A stretch of DNA of 64,000 nt from Ceratorhiza oryzae-sativae (GCA_030998015.1 JARWMV010000241.1:744001-808000), one strand, 5' to 3'; numbered from the stretch's first letter, positions 45,226 to 57,377 are shown. Notes: generated from the letters alone by a model not told the origin. Numbers and translations are program-made.

Positions 45226-46719
45226 TCAAACTTGCAACATGGTGTTGAACACGTAGTCCCATACTTTACCTGACAAAACAAGTTGATGTCAGTACTCGGG
45301 ATCTCGGCATGAAAAGTAATGTGAAAGTGCTGTGGTGCAATCACAGCATCGAACGATTGGCGTATGACCGAACGCCCACGGGCTACGCCATCCGAGGCGA
45401 GAGAAACCGGGAACACTCACTTGTCACGCCAAAGCCAAGCTCAAAGTTCTTGTAATGATGCGCCAAGTGGTATTTCTTCATCTCACGCATGTATTGCGGG
45501 AGTTTGGTGTGGTGCAACGCATAGTGCATGCAATCGTAAAGAACGTCTAGAGTGTATATGCGTCAGGTTAAAACACTGAATGTTGTGGGGGGGACCTACA
45601 AAAGGCAAATGCACCCGAGATGATACCGTTTGCAACCGAGGCTGGGAACAGTAGGTATGCAAGTCGGGTGAACGGGAAAGAGAGCGCAGCGAACAAAATG
45701 GGGGGCATCACTAGTCTCAGTCTGCCGCGCTGGTTAGCCGCTGCCTCGAGTTAGGAATAGAAAGGCGTACCGGTCCATGGGCAAGTAATGATGGATCCCG
45801 TGGAGCAAAAAGTGCAACATTAGGAAGAACGGACGATCGGGCAAGAGCTCATCAATGTGGAACAAGAATCGGTGGAGCGTGTACTCGAGCAGCGTCCAGA
45901 TGACGTTTCCGACTAAAAAGCATGCTGCGGTCTTAACCAGGGCCGCACGGGTAATGCTGATCCCAAGCCCAACGGCACCTGGATTGAAGCCCGGAGCAAA
46001 TGCTTGCGTCGTGTTAGTCGTCACCCCGATGATTGTTTGAGCAGTCGTCAACAAGCTTGGGACCGCGCCAGGTGCGCTGAACTGCATCGCAGAGCGCACA
46101 AAGAGGCTAACTGCGATAGGGAACCATACAATCGGCACAACGTACCACGCCGTACGCGTGAAGACCTCGAGATAGTCCGGACCGAACAAACGGGCAGAAT
46201 CCTTGACGTGTCGTGGCTGGTGGACTTGCTGCAAGTAAAAGTTTTTGGAAAAGTTGGATTCCCAGACTTGGCGCAGCAGAGGTTTGCGCAGGTCGAGGAA
46301 CTGCGCTTTTTCGAAATCGGCAGCGGTGTCGGTATCATCCGGGTGGAAGTCTTCGGTCGCGACCCAGTCTGTGCCGAGAAAACGAGCGTGTGAGCGGGGG
46401 GGGGGGGGGAGAGCGAAAGAGATGACAACGCACCATCGCTGACAATGGTCTCCTGGGTGCCCAGGCGGCCGATGACGTACTCCTCGAGCATCTCGTAGGC
46501 AGAGTCGGAGTGGTCGTGCTCGCTCTTGTCGGCCATGGCGCTGCCCATATCCTTGCCGGCGTACCGGAGGATCAGGTCGTCGCCTCCCGGGTGGTCAGCC
46601 AAGAACGGCGTGACATCGTAGACCTTGCCGGCGCGCGACACCCAGCAGTCGGTCGACCGGGCGTGGGCGGCGACGTCGAGGGCGGTGTAGATGCGTACGC
46701 GTTTGGTGAGGCCGGCCAT
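45226..46719 (-). CDS. SCS7: Fatty acid 2-hydroxylase (sphingolipid alpha-hydroxylase)
   Basis: ER di-iron enzyme that 2-hydroxylates the very-long-chain fatty acid of ceramide. The N-terminal cytochrome b5 domain contains VYDVTPFLADHPGGDDLILR (heme His in DHPGG) and EHDHSDSAYEMLEEYVIGRL. A linker LGTDWVATEDFHPDDT leads to FLDLRKPLLRQVWESNFSK and YLQQVHQPRHVKDSA. The hydroxylase part has membrane helices and the His boxes HRFLFH and LHFLLHGIHHYLPMD. Later exons carry RLVMPPILFAAL, FAF, LYDCMHYALHHTKLP and KKYHLAHHYKNFELGFGVT, ending VWDYVFNTMLQV. About 370 residues, as in yeast Scs7. An intron contains a 14-G run (46396-46409). It shares a 108-bp divergent promoter with the RRG7-like gene. 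An alternative upstream ATG exists at 46773, but the chosen one fits homologue length. Confidence 0.93.
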
Positions 46720-46827
46720 GTCTCGTCGTCGTTGTCTGCTCAAACTGGGAGGTGGGGCGATTTTGGAGCCCATACCAGGGCCCGGTCACGTGCGAGCCGG
46801 CACATTTTCAGTCTCCCTGGATCGACG
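46720..46827. promoter_or_regulatory. 108-bp bidirectional promoter, FA 2-hydroxylase / RRG7-like
   Basis: Two start codons face away from each other only 108 bp apart, so this short segment must drive both genes or lie within overlapping 5' leaders. No clear TATA box was seen. Confidence 0.6.
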
Positions 46828-47553
46828 ATGGCGTGGGCGGCGAGCGGGCTGGCCAAGGTGCACTACGGACGGCTGTTCGAAGAGCGATGCAGGGCGCTCC
46901 TCGAGTCCAGACTCTCGATGAACATCACCTACGTCGGCGGACCCGGCGACGGCGGCGTCGACTTCCAGGGTTGGTGGTGGCTCCCCCGACTCCCACCCGA
47001 CACAAGCACCGAGCGTCGCAGGATACGTATCCTCGCCCAATGCAAAGCACTCGACAAGAAAATGGGCCCGATCCATGTGCGCGAGCTCGAAGGCGCAGCC
47101 CTGCTCGAGTACAACACCACTAGTCCCAGACTCATGAAGCCTGACACCGTACCCACGTCTCTCGACGGTCCGACCCCCACCCCTAATCCCACCAGCAACA
47201 CCATGCCCGAAACCTCTTCGGATCTCGTCGCGGTCCTTCTCTCCATCTCCGGGTTTTCTAAAGTCGCTATCCAACGAGCCATGGCGTCCCCGGTTCCATT
47301 CCTTCTGTTGCATCTCCCCCCGCCCAAAACTAAAAACCAAGAGACGTCTCGCCTGGAAGGCATGATGTGGAACTCAAAGCTTTGCGCCTCGAATGGTTTG
47401 CTGGGAGGTCACATGGAAATTCGCCAACTCCTAGATGGTGCAACCAGGACTCCCGAGCTATACTGGCAAGGGAAGAGACTAGAGCACTGGACGCCAGAGA
47501 TGGAGGCGGAGAAGCACGTTGGGCGGTATAACCCGCCTGCTCCTACTTCGTGA
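46828..47553 (+). CDS. RRG7: RRG7-like (DUF2034) mitochondrial restriction-endonuclease-fold protein
   Basis: Homologue of yeast Rrg7 (required for respiratory growth), a mitochondrial protein of the PD-(D/E)XK/Mrr-like nuclease fold with undefined function. A single exon of 241 residues. Visible: GLAKVHYGRLFEERCRALLE, then the core NITYVGGPGDGGVDFQGWWW with the candidate catalytic Asp. A QCK motif follows in RILAQCKALDKKMG and the helix in VRELEGAALLEY. The C-terminal part has SGFSKVAIQRAMASPVPFLL and ends YNPPAPTS. The D..QxK spacing suits an active PD-(D/E)XK site, but activity is inference. Intronless, unlike almost all neighbours. Confidence 0.82.
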   Translation: MAWAASGLAKVHYGRLFEERCRALLESRLSMNITYVGGPGDGGVDFQGWWWLPRLPPDTSTERRRIRILAQCKALDKKMGPIHVRELEGAALLEYNTTSPRLMKPDTVPTSLDGPTPTPNPTSNTMPETSSDLVAVLLSISGFSKVAIQRAMASPVPFLLLHLPPPKTKNQETSRLEGMMWNSKLCASNGLLGGHMEIRQLLDGATRTPELYWQGKRLEHWTPEMEAEKHVGRYNPPAPTS

Positions 47554-47667
47554 GCTTCGTGAACCTCAAATCCGATCAATTCACCCCTATATATTACTAT
47601 CCATCTATTCAAATCGCCCTCGTCCTATGCCCCAAGAACCCATCTATTCCGACGCATTCTGCCTAAA

Positions 47668-48613
47668 TTAAACGACCTCGACCAACTCGTTCACCCACAT
47701 ATACCGGCTCCACGTTACGTATAACCACCGGAACCAAACCAGCTGAGACCAATGCTCTTGCATGGCCTGCAACGCAGTCATATACCCTCTCACTCCAGAG
47801 GCGTAAACGACGCTTCCCTTTGTCTCGCTAGCCCAAATAGCACCGAGGCACCCTGTGTATTTTGCTACAATGCCCGTCGTACGCAGAGACCATACTCGAA
47901 TGGGCCGAGAGGACGAAGATTGAAGGAGCCTAGCACCATAGAAGAGCGAAATGTGGTTTGGGTGGGATGAAATACCATGTTGGTCGAATGTAATTATCTG
48001 GCACACTCTTAAATCAATTGCGATGAGGACGAAATGGTGGCACTCACGGATGCGATTCCATAAGCATTGACATACTCCCCTGTAACCTCTTTGACCAGCG
48101 ACGTATTCCATGTTTGAGTAATATCGTCTTGCAATTCACTAGTTCCGATTTTCGTAAGGCTAGGCCAAGCAACGGGCAAACGAATTCAACTCACGGGTGA
48201 TCCAAAATTCTGATTTTGTCTTGCTCCACACCGAGCACGCCGAAACTTCGCACGAGCTCGTCTCGCCTCGTACGCCCCAAGCCGTCTGCGTTGCCTATTC
48301 ACCCGATTCATGTCACGAGTAAAGGAATGTATTGCGCAGACTACTTACCAACACTCAAACACAAACCCCTCACCTCTTTCCCAGCTTTCCGAAGTGCCAG
48401 GACGGTCGGTGCGAAAAACATGCATTCATCGTCCGGATGAGCCGTTAGGAGCAATATTGGGCCGGGGATATCTAGACAAATTTTAGTTGGCGCATGGATA
48501 GGAGAAAAACTAAACCAACCAGCGTGACTAGGGTACACGCCTGCCGATTTCAACAAGAAAACCAAAACCAAAATAAAGAGCGAGGAGAGCAACAAACTAC
48601 GACGACGCGCCAT
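47668..48613 (-). CDS. GPI12: N-acetylglucosaminyl-phosphatidylinositol de-N-acetylase (PIG-L)
   Basis: ER enzyme for the second step of GPI-anchor synthesis, removing acetyl from GlcNAc-PI. An N-terminal signal-anchor MARRRSLLLSSLFILVLVFL is followed by the zinc-binding PILLLTAHPDDECMFFAPTV. Then come NADGLGRTRRDELVRSFGVL, DDITQTWNTSLV, and IITFDQHGISSHPNHISLFY with the second metal-binding HxxxH. The end is LYVTWSRYMWVNELVEVV. Four to five exons, all in frame. About 260 residues, normal for the family. A tRNA-Ala lies only 68 bp upstream of the start on the same strand. Confidence 0.92.
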
Positions 48614-48680
48614 GGTGGTTGGATCTGGACGAGCAAGTACAGCCACGGCATAATCTTGGAACCAAAGCAAAACATAGAAG

Positions 48681-48767
48681 TGGACAAGTCCGGATTTGAA
48701 CCGGAGACCTCTCGCAGCTTCGCTTAGAGATGCTAAGCGAGCGCGCTACCAACTGCGCTACATGCCC
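48681..48767 (-). tRNA. tRNA-Ala (anticodon AGC) with 14-nt intron, copy 2
   Basis: Identical by eye to the copy at 1349-1435 over all 87 nt, including the intron. It is transcribed toward PIG-L, whose ATG is 68 bp downstream, so Pol III occupancy could affect that promoter. Confidence 0.95.
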
Positions 48768-49867
48768 TTGGATTTTGAGTCCAGTCGTGCGTCGGATCCC
48801 CAGGGTTGTTTGAGTGAGCCGGTGAGGCATATTTGGGATTATCCTACTGATTTGGTCACTCGTTGAACTCTGGAAAAGATACCATATGTGCGCTGATTAG
48901 TTCGGTGCGTACTATGCGCACACCATATATACCCAGTGTTTATTGGTAGTCACGGTGGTTTGAGGAGCGAAGCGCCAGTCGAGCCTGACGACGTTGTAAG
49001 TCGGATCCAAATGAGCTTACAGGTTTTACCTCTGTCCCCCGTTCCGCTCGCTCGCGCCCCATTGTTACAAGTGCGTTTCTTGTGTCGTGTGAGACCGGTT
49101 CCACCTTTGTGTTCGTGTGGGTCTTTACATATGTATGCAAAAAAAGGCCTGGTTATATGTATCTTCGATTTGCGTGCAGAAACACGATTTTATGGACCAA
49201 ATTGCTATAACACTACGTAGTCTCGACAGACTCATTCGATGGACAGTGTGCACCCTACTGATATGTCGACTTTTGAGCTACGCACGAACATTCGTCAAGT
49301 AAAAAGTGCAAGGTGACTGCATCTATGAAGATAAATCTAGTTACTTAACAAGCAGGAATACATGAGTGAGCCGTTTGTCAAAGACGAATAGACCAGCCTG
49401 ACAAATTATATTTTACATTGAGACTAGGTATGGTGATATAGAAATGTAAGAGAGGCGATTTGTACCAAGGGAGATCTAGAAACCTCGGCGTACAGACGAG
49501 TACGCACGAGATGCACTTGATCTTATCGCTCGATGGCGTAACTTGCTAGCGATGAAATACACTTATTACGAACTTTTCTGTTGAAAAAGCGATTGCTGCG
49601 AACTTTATGGATGCTTGAATTACATTTTTTGTAACATTTTCGCACCTGTGGCGCTCTTGTATTTACACATGTTGGTTTCATTCAATGCTTAATACGGGTC
49701 GTCTCAAAAAGGTTGGATAGCACAATCTGTCCATATGAGATGAGTCAACGACCTAGCTTGAAGGGACCATGAGGTGGAAGCCTTGACAAATGATGTCTAT
49801 CTACCGTGTAGGGGTTGAACGGGGGTATTGCGGGGGTCGTGGAATTTACAGACGGATTGTCTTTAAG
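48768..49867. other. Intergenic between two inverted tRNA genes
   Basis: About 1.1 kb with no supported gene. Flanked by oppositely oriented, near-identical tRNA-Ala genes. Confidence 0.6.
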
Positions 49868-49954
49868 GGGCATGTAGCGCAGTTGGTAGCGCGCTCGCTT
49901 AGCATCTCTAAGCGAAGCTGCGAGAGGTCTCCGGTTCAAATCCGGACTTGTCCA
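49868..49954 (+). tRNA. tRNA-Ala (anticodon AGC) with 14-nt intron, copy 3
   Basis: Same 87-nt sequence on the plus strand: acceptor GGGCATG, D arm GCGC, loop TTAGCA plus 14-nt intron, T arm GGTTCAAATCC, discriminator A. Confidence 0.95.
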
Positions 49955-52312
49955 ATTCTATGTTTTGTGTCGGTGCCGCTTTTGATGGCGCTCAAACCCT
50001 TGCAAAATACATGTAAGACCCGTTCTATATATGCTAAAGAGGGCTTGGGGCAGAACATGTAGGGCACTGGTTGTCTATTACACTCACCCATGATACTGTC
50101 CGCGTTTGGACAAATATAATTGGACTCGAATAAATTTAAAGCCAGTCACTCTTGGGGATAACTCGGATTATTATGAGCTACGATAGATTTCGTCGATCTC
50201 CAATCCGCACTAGGCTAATCCTTGTTAGTTGCATGTAATGCGACGTTTGACTCGAACCAAGGATTAGCAATTGCCTGATCACGAGGGATTATTATGATGG
50301 TCATTTTCGTATCAATGCGAAGCTATATGACATTAGTAGTGTAGCCCTCGATAAATGGATGTCACTGAAGCACACCTGTCGTGGCTACCTGGCTCTACGA
50401 CACAATGCTAACCGCTTAACAGCTGATCAATGATGCAGTTTCGTCTCGGTTTGAACCAAAGATGGCCGCGTCAAGAGCCCCCCACTGCCCTGACGTTTTA
50501 GCCCAGAGTCTTTTGTTGCTGCCAAGCATCGTCACTGTCAAGTTCGCATGACTTCGACACCTGTCCATCATAACGGCTTGTATGACAGCAAGCCGGGAGG
50601 GGGAGGCGCCGAGGTGATCCCACAGGACCTCAACTGCTAGATTACGGGCTCAAGAACCGTGGGTATGATCATGGGCTATTTTAAGGCTACAGATCGTCAT
50701 AAAAATGGGTTCCATCATTAAGCCATTCCATATTGAGTATTCGAAAAGATCGCGCTGACGGAAGCCTGGAACAAGCGTCATTTAAGCTTAATCAGACTTG
50801 TGGCACTTACGTGGGAAGTGGTTGGGGAGCCGGCGGGGTGTGAGAAGCCTGAGATATGCTTCTAACTGAACGTATTAGTCCTGATATGGCGAGAGCCCCG
50901 TCTACCTTGTATTTCGGTGAAGTGTGCTACTTACAGGTGGCAGCGACACGGGGGAGCAAAGAAGGTACGTACCATGTGCCGTAGCGGGTGCGGCTGCGGA
51001 ATACGGCACCGGAACTGTTGGTCATATATGTTGAGTTGAGATTGATCTGCTAATGCTAAGCTCAGGCCAAATAAATTTGTTATTGTGCAAATTCCCCAGG
51101 CTTGCCATGTGTGGCTAGGCACGGGAGTCCAGTCCTAGAAGATGGAATCTAAGGCACAAAGTGAGCCAGCGGCCTTGTTGCGCAACCCATTGCTTCTTCG
51201 TCTCGGCATTTCAGATAGTCTAGCCTAACCCTAAGGGGGGGGGGCCGGAATACTGTTCTTCATGAGACGGCACATTTCAATCGAGGGTGTCCTTTTGATA
51301 ACTTACATCTCGGACTTCGTGGAGCGTTTGAATCAGGCAGAAATCAGTCGGACAGGGAGCATGTCACATTACAAGTTCATGTAAACGAATTATTTTCACT
51401 AGCACCCAAGGTTGGCATGACTGAGTATCATGCGTTTCAGTCATAGCCACTGGTTGTGAGGGATAATTCAATCAAATCGCATAATAGTGTGAGAAATATT
51501 GTTGCACATGGTCGCGGCGTGCAATCTAACCCTTCACCGAGGGCAGACTGGGTTGAAACACGTTAGTCGGTGAATGAACGAAAAAAATCATGGAAATTGA
51601 TCACAATATCATAATAATATGAGACTGAGATTCCTTGGCGCATGGATATTGACATGAGGTGAGCTCGCGAGGCGGCTATTCTTGGAACATGTTGGACTGG
51701 GCGAAGCGCCGCTGATGAGCCCCGAGCTTCTCTTTGATCCTATTACGATAGCGTACAGCTCTCCCGCTTTACTATTGTGATTATCGTGTCGATCCAACTT
51801 GCTCTGCATAATGTCTACAATCTTACTTTAGCCATCTCATAAACTAATTACTGGACTTAGTTGAGAGCGATCCGACGATGTCTCATAGTATTCGACACAT
51901 TTTCCAACACAAACATGAAGACCTTCATCTGCGATATCAACTCGATGATATGCGATCACGTATACGAGCATACGTATAAGCTATCATGTTCATCGTGGGC
52001 CGACAATATCCAAACACCGGGTACCATATCACATAGCCCGCCGTTGTGCGGTTGCGCCAAGTTCAGGAAACCCCCGGGGTGAGGTCGCGAAACAGCACGG
52101 CTGTGAGAGCGCACGGTAACCGCGTTTGGTATGATACCGCTGAATGGCCGCCTCCACGGCCGCGTTATTCTCTCAGAGGGATCGGCGCGCAAAGTGCGAC
52201 GGTCGAACACTTGGCTGAACGGCGCGTACAAAAGCTCAGCGCGGGACGCCTAGCTGCAGCATCACCCAGCATCTTCTCTCTCATCCACTCACAAGTCATC
52301 TGCACGGCGGTG
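49955..52312. other. Gene-free 2.4 kb upstream of laccase
   Basis: No gene, RNA gene or repeat family was recognised. It includes a 10-G run near 51235. The 3' part must contain the laccase promoter; no obvious TATA box was found. Confidence 0.5.
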
Positions 52313-54708
52313 ATGCATTTTCACGGTCTTCCTTTGCTCCTTGTCGGGGCTTTGCTTCCTACAGCCCGAGCGGCGGTCAAGAGTGTTACTCTTGTGGTGA
52401 GTGACGCCTAGCTCTGGGCCTTGAAGCGATCTCACATCATTCACATAGCTCACGTACGGCACAACCAACCAAGATGGCACTAGCAAGCCGTCGTGGCTCG
52501 TGAACGGGACCAGTCCTGGACCTCATCTTGTCTGGGACGAGGGCGACACCATCTTGGCGACGGTCATCAACAACGGGCCGGAACCAATGACTATGCATTG
52601 GCACGGGTGAGTAAGCCAATGGAAGTTGCATAGTTCACTAGTTTGACTATCAATTTACCATAGGATTGAACAGACGGGAACGCCTTGGTCCGATGGTGTG
52701 CCTGGACTGACACAATACCCAATTCCAGCAGGCGGGAACTTCCTGTACAACTTTACGCTACATCAATCTGGCTTCCATTGGTACCATTCGCACTATGTAA
52801 GTTACCGACATTTGAGCGTCCCATTAGAGACTAACTAGGCGGGTCAGAAAATGCAACTGGACGACGGTCTAAAGGGAACGCTGTACATTCGTCCCAAGGC
52901 CGGCAAGCCGAAGCCGTTCAGCCAGATCAGCACCAACAGCTCGGTGCTGGCAATTCTCAACAATGCGGAGATAAATGCAAATGTCCTCAACGTGTACGAC
53001 TACAAGCATTACACAGCCAATCATTGGATGGACGAGTGGGAGCGCACCGACGTTGAGCAGCTTTGCATCGATAATATCATCAGTGAGACAAACAGCCTCC
53101 ATTTTAGCTTCTTGTACTAACGCCCTGACATAGCTAGCGGAATGGGTCAAGTCATGTGCCCGAACATGGCGGTAGTCAACTCGCTCGCTGCTGCCGGGCA
53201 AAAGCCGATGACTAACAAGGGGTAAGCGGCGAATATTGCACGCTCCCTGGGATTCCTACTTATGTTGCATGGCTCTAGCTGCATGTACCCGAACAACACG
53301 TTGATGTTCCCATACTCCGATTCGAAGCCGAACACAGTCAGCCCCGACATGTGGTACAACTGTGCAAACTCCACCACGCCGTTCAAGGTATTCACTGTCA
53401 AGCAGTCTGATGGCTGGGTGGCTTTCAACTTGCTCGTGAGTTTTTCAAGAGTCTCCTGCGGGTCTGGAATGCTGAAGTTTAGGGATGCAGAACAGCGGTG
53501 CGCTCTGGGACTTGAGGGTTTCGATCGACTCTCACAAGATGTACTTCTGTAAGTCTTTCAACTAAGACTTAGCGCTATGGTTTGATCAAACGGCTTTCTC
53601 CTAGTCGCTGCCGATGGAGAGTACACCAACATCCAGACAGCTACTTCCATCCTCATTCCTATCGGTGAACGCTACCAGTTCTTCGTCAAGCTCGACCAGC
53701 CCGCCGGGGACTACGTGATTCGCACCGCGGCAGTGGTGTTCCCGCAGATCCTTACTGGTTACTCGATCCTATCGTACAACACTGCGAAGGCGGATCCCAA
53801 GACACTACCGGCGAGCAAGAACCCCTGGATCGACTACGCGGGCAACCTCATCAACAGTGGTGTGGACCTCGTGCCAGCCAACTTGGCGCCATACCCGGCG
53901 AACCCACCACCCCAGGGCAAGGCTGACCTGACACTGCCGATGAACGTAACTCGTACCAGCGAGTTTGGATGGGTTCTCAATGGTATGGAATATCTCGATC
54001 ATTTCGAACGCGTTCTAGTCTAATACCTCTGAGACTAGGCAACAGCTGGACAGAGACCCCAGACAACTTCACCCCGTTGCTGTTCCAGCCTGGCGAGATC
54101 GCGAGTCTTGATCCGAAGGTGTACATGTCATTCAAAAATGGCACGCTCGTAGACGTTATCTTCACCATCACCGCTGGCAACCCCGCCATTCATCCGCCTC
54201 ATCCGGTATGTCAACCTTATATGCGCGATTATATCATGCTTACATATCCACTTGTTGCTGTAGATGCATAAGCATGGTGTCAAAGGTTGGTTCCTCGGGT
54301 CTGGCACCGGCGATTTCCCGTACACTACGATCCAGGACGCTGTCAATGCCGGCTATAAAGGTATCAACATGCAAAACCCGCCTTTCCGTGATGACTTTGT
54401 TACTGTGAGTATGGTTCAACCACTTCAGGTTTGTTATTGTACTGACCCAACGTCTAGCCCGTTGATCCTAGTGGTAAGGCGTGGGCTGCGATGCGCTTCC
54501 TCGCCTCCGACCCCGGGCCATGGATCATGCACTGTCACATTGACCCTCACTTGGCCACCGGCATGGTTGTTGGTATGTCCTAACTCCTTGGCTGGTGTGC
54601 TATGTGACGCTCAACCCCTTTATATATTTAGTTCTGCTCGAAGGCCCTGAGAAACTGGTGTCTGGCTATGTTCCCAGCCAATACTTGGCCAAGAACAAGC
54701 CGACCTAA
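52313..54708 (+). CDS. Laccase / multicopper oxidase (frame break near 53482)
   Basis: Secreted blue copper oxidase that oxidises phenols and reduces O2 to water. The signal peptide is MHFHGLPLLLVGALLPTARA. Copper motifs: TMHWHG (L1), GFHWYHSHY (L2), HPPHP joined across an intron to MHKHG (L3), and WIMHCHIDPHLATGM (L4). All ten His ligands plus the T1 Cys appear present. The residue after the last G is Met, the low-potential axial type. Three cupredoxin domains are spread over about 11 exons; landmarks are VNGTSPGPHLVWDEGDTI, WSDGVPGLTQYPIPAGG, ILIPIGERYQFFVKLDQPAG and NFTPLLFQPGEI. The end is PSQYLAKNKPT. One junction near 53482 needs an extra G to keep frame into MQNSGALWDLRVSIDSHKMY. L3 differs from the usual HPFHLHGH by lacking the final His. 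About 570 residues. Confidence 0.9.
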
Positions 54709-55198
54709 GTCAGGGGACTTGGAGGTATTGGATATTTCAGCTTGGCGTCAGAGGACACCTGCATATTATCTTAAATGCGACTCGTTTTGTTTTATACTGG
54801 GGTATCAATGTAATTCAATGGTTATTGTTTTGTTCGAAGCTTAGGCTTCCGATGAACCTCTGATAACTTGGTTATACTTGCTGGCCTGCGAACCATCGCA
54901 ATGGTCACGGCGATCTCCGAAGCCCCCCGGCTTGCAAAGACACAAGCTCTCACTTGTAAAACTTTCAGTAAGTTAGCATTAGGCAGGCCGAGCTGAACTC
55001 GAGCTTGGACAAGGGCGGCACCCAGTGTTTGGGACATAGAATCATCCCTCGGGTGGTATAATTACTGACATTTTAACAGCCCAACCGCTACGTCTCCGTT
55101 GTGGCAGTTTTTTGTCATATATTTCATAAATTGAACAACTACAACAAACTTTCGGGCGCGACCCTCCTGCGCTCATGCCGGGGGCAATTCCAATGCAA
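54709..55198. other. Intergenic between convergent laccase and P450
   Basis: About 490 bp holding both 3' ends; no gene seen. Confidence 0.6.
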
Positions 55199-57377
55199 CT
55201 ATTCGGCTAGGGCCTCTTTAAGAAGCTCTAATATTTTTGATGATCTTAGCTCGATATTGCACTCGAAAGGCTCAGGATGACTAGCGAAGTGCAATATCCG
55301 GTGTTCAGCGTTCCCAAAAGTTGCTGCTATGTGAAAGGATATTTACCTTATAGTGCCATTACTGTAGTGGAGGTTAGGTAGCTTTGGTTTACCATCCGTC
55401 CCTTTAATCGGTTTGATCTTGTACGCTGCCAGCGTCAAGGCGATTGACAGCCAGACTGATGAATGAGCCACATTCATACCGGGGCAACGCCTAAACCCTT
55501 AAGTCAGGTAATGATTTTAAGGAAGGATATGGCGGGCACGGCTACCTCCTCCCAAAGCCAAATACGATGTCCTCCGGATTCCTCTCAGCGACACCAGGAG
55601 CTCCCATGAATCTCTCTGGGTTGAAGACCGACGGATTATGGTATACCTTGGGGTCCTGTGTCATCCTCCAGATGTTTGATATCACCATGGCGTTTTTGGG
55701 GATGCGCATCCCTGGGTAGTATTGGTAGCTCGAATCAGATGGGTCAACTCCACAACCAGCAAAATATCAGCACCTTGGAAAACGTCATCCTGTTTGGAGC
55801 TTAAATTATGCGGTACACCTAAAGGTACGACCGGCTGCCAACGCAAGACTTCTTTGTATACGGCCTCAATGTAAGGTAATTGGCTGCGGTCCTTGTATGT
55901 CGGAAGGCGATCTTTACCAACGACGCGATTTAGCTCCTCTGTAGCGGTCTCCTGAACTGAAGGATAATGCAACATCGCAATAAAGAAGGTCGATATCGAC
56001 GAAACCGTCTGCTCAATGTGTCAAACGTTTCAGAAATCCCCCATTTCTTGTACATCACCCACTGTATCTGCGCCTCCTCCATAAAGTGACATAGCGGCCC
56101 ACTATCGGCAATCCTTCTTAAGTAAAGTACAAATTCTCTGGCGAAGACCTACCTTGATCAAGAATTCACGCTCCTCCATTTCAGCAACGGATTGTTCTTC
56201 GGGTTTGATATCGCGCTCGAACCAACGCATGATCAAGAATGGATCCGTTTGTCCTTTTTGCTGAGCATATCCGGTAGGTTTTGGAAACCAGATTACATCG
56301 CTAAGTACATACCATCTGCTCCTTCGCGAATTGCATTGGTTCCTCAACGAGTTTTACGAGCATCTTTCTCCACTCCTTCGCTTTAGATTTGAACGGAGCC
56401 CATGGAAGATACTTAACTGCATATAGGCACTGAGTCGATGCATGAAGCCTGAAATCTCTAGGAAATATACTTACGCAAAGGAAATGTATCCACTAGAAAC
56501 GCCCCTGGTGCCGTGACCTTGGAAAACATATCGACTGCTTCGTCCGCCAAAACGATGAAATGATCCTTGTTATCCTTCACATCATAGCCGTACGTGAGTT
56601 TGATTACTATCGACCCGGCTGTTCTAGTCGCAAACCAAGCTCAAACAAACATGCAGGAGTAGTTAGAAAACAAACTTGACACACTGGCGGATGTGCTGCG
56701 AAAGTTGTTGGGGAGTAACCGCAAGTCTTTGAATAAATTTCAATGCTTCACGTTCTTGTAGTGGCGAAAGCTCCTAGAATATACCCAGAACCTCATTTAT
56801 TAGCAGTAGACATTAGACATTAGGATCAGAATAGTCACCTCCATTGCTTTAGTATTCATTCCGTCACGCAGCAGCCTACGGCTTCGCCTCAAGCTATCCC
56901 CATAAGGCAAAAGTGCCAAGCCGTTGCCCCAGCCAACACTACCGGGCGTTTATAACAAATCGATGCCTAATAATAAGCGAAAACGCTTACAGATCACCTG
57001 CCATAACGAGATGTGGACGGCTGCTGTATATTGCGGAGCGACGTTCAAGAAGCTCGATCGCTACTTCGTATGAGTTCAGGATCACGATATCTTGATTTAG
57101 CACCCGTGCATAGACGACGTCGCCTATGAAAATGTCATTGAATGAGTCTTGCGACGCAAACCATGGGTGTATGCATACCGTATAGATCTCCCCATTTGCT
57201 AAACTCTTTCCAGTTCTCGTCATTAGGCATAGATGGCAGACAGCCGATAAGCGGCCATCGCTTAGGTCCTGGAGGGTAAGGCAAGCGCTTGCGTTCACCC
57301 TGCTTCTGATAAAACATCAAAAGCGAGAATGCACAAAGGCCTGAAGCCACCAGATAGTCTAGAGTAACGATTGGCAT
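55199..57377 (-). CDS. Cytochrome P450 monooxygenase
   Basis: ER-anchored heme monooxygenase. An N-terminal anchor (LDYLVASGLCAFSLLMFY) is followed by the proline hinge LPYPPGPKRWPLIGCLPSM. Then: VVYARVLNQDIVILNSYEVA, ELLERRSAIYSSRPHLVMAG, DTFPLLKYLPWAPFKSKAKE, I-helix GGGADT joined to TVSSISTFFIAM, the ExxR motif in LPYIEAVYKEVLRWQPVVPL, FNPERF-like MTQDPKVYHNPSVFNPERFM, and heme loop DIVFGFGRR joined to RCPGMNVAHSSVW (Cys ligand). The last exon ends ELLKEALAE. Around 13 exons, about 510 residues, as in CYP5144/CYP620-like basidiomycete families (subfamily not assigned). Convergent with laccase. Substrate unknown. Confidence 0.9.

Noticed and set aside
46510..46827. Upstream in-frame extension of the RRG7-like gene
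   Set aside because: It would overlap the fatty-acid hydroxylase exon; the ATG at 46828 matches family length.
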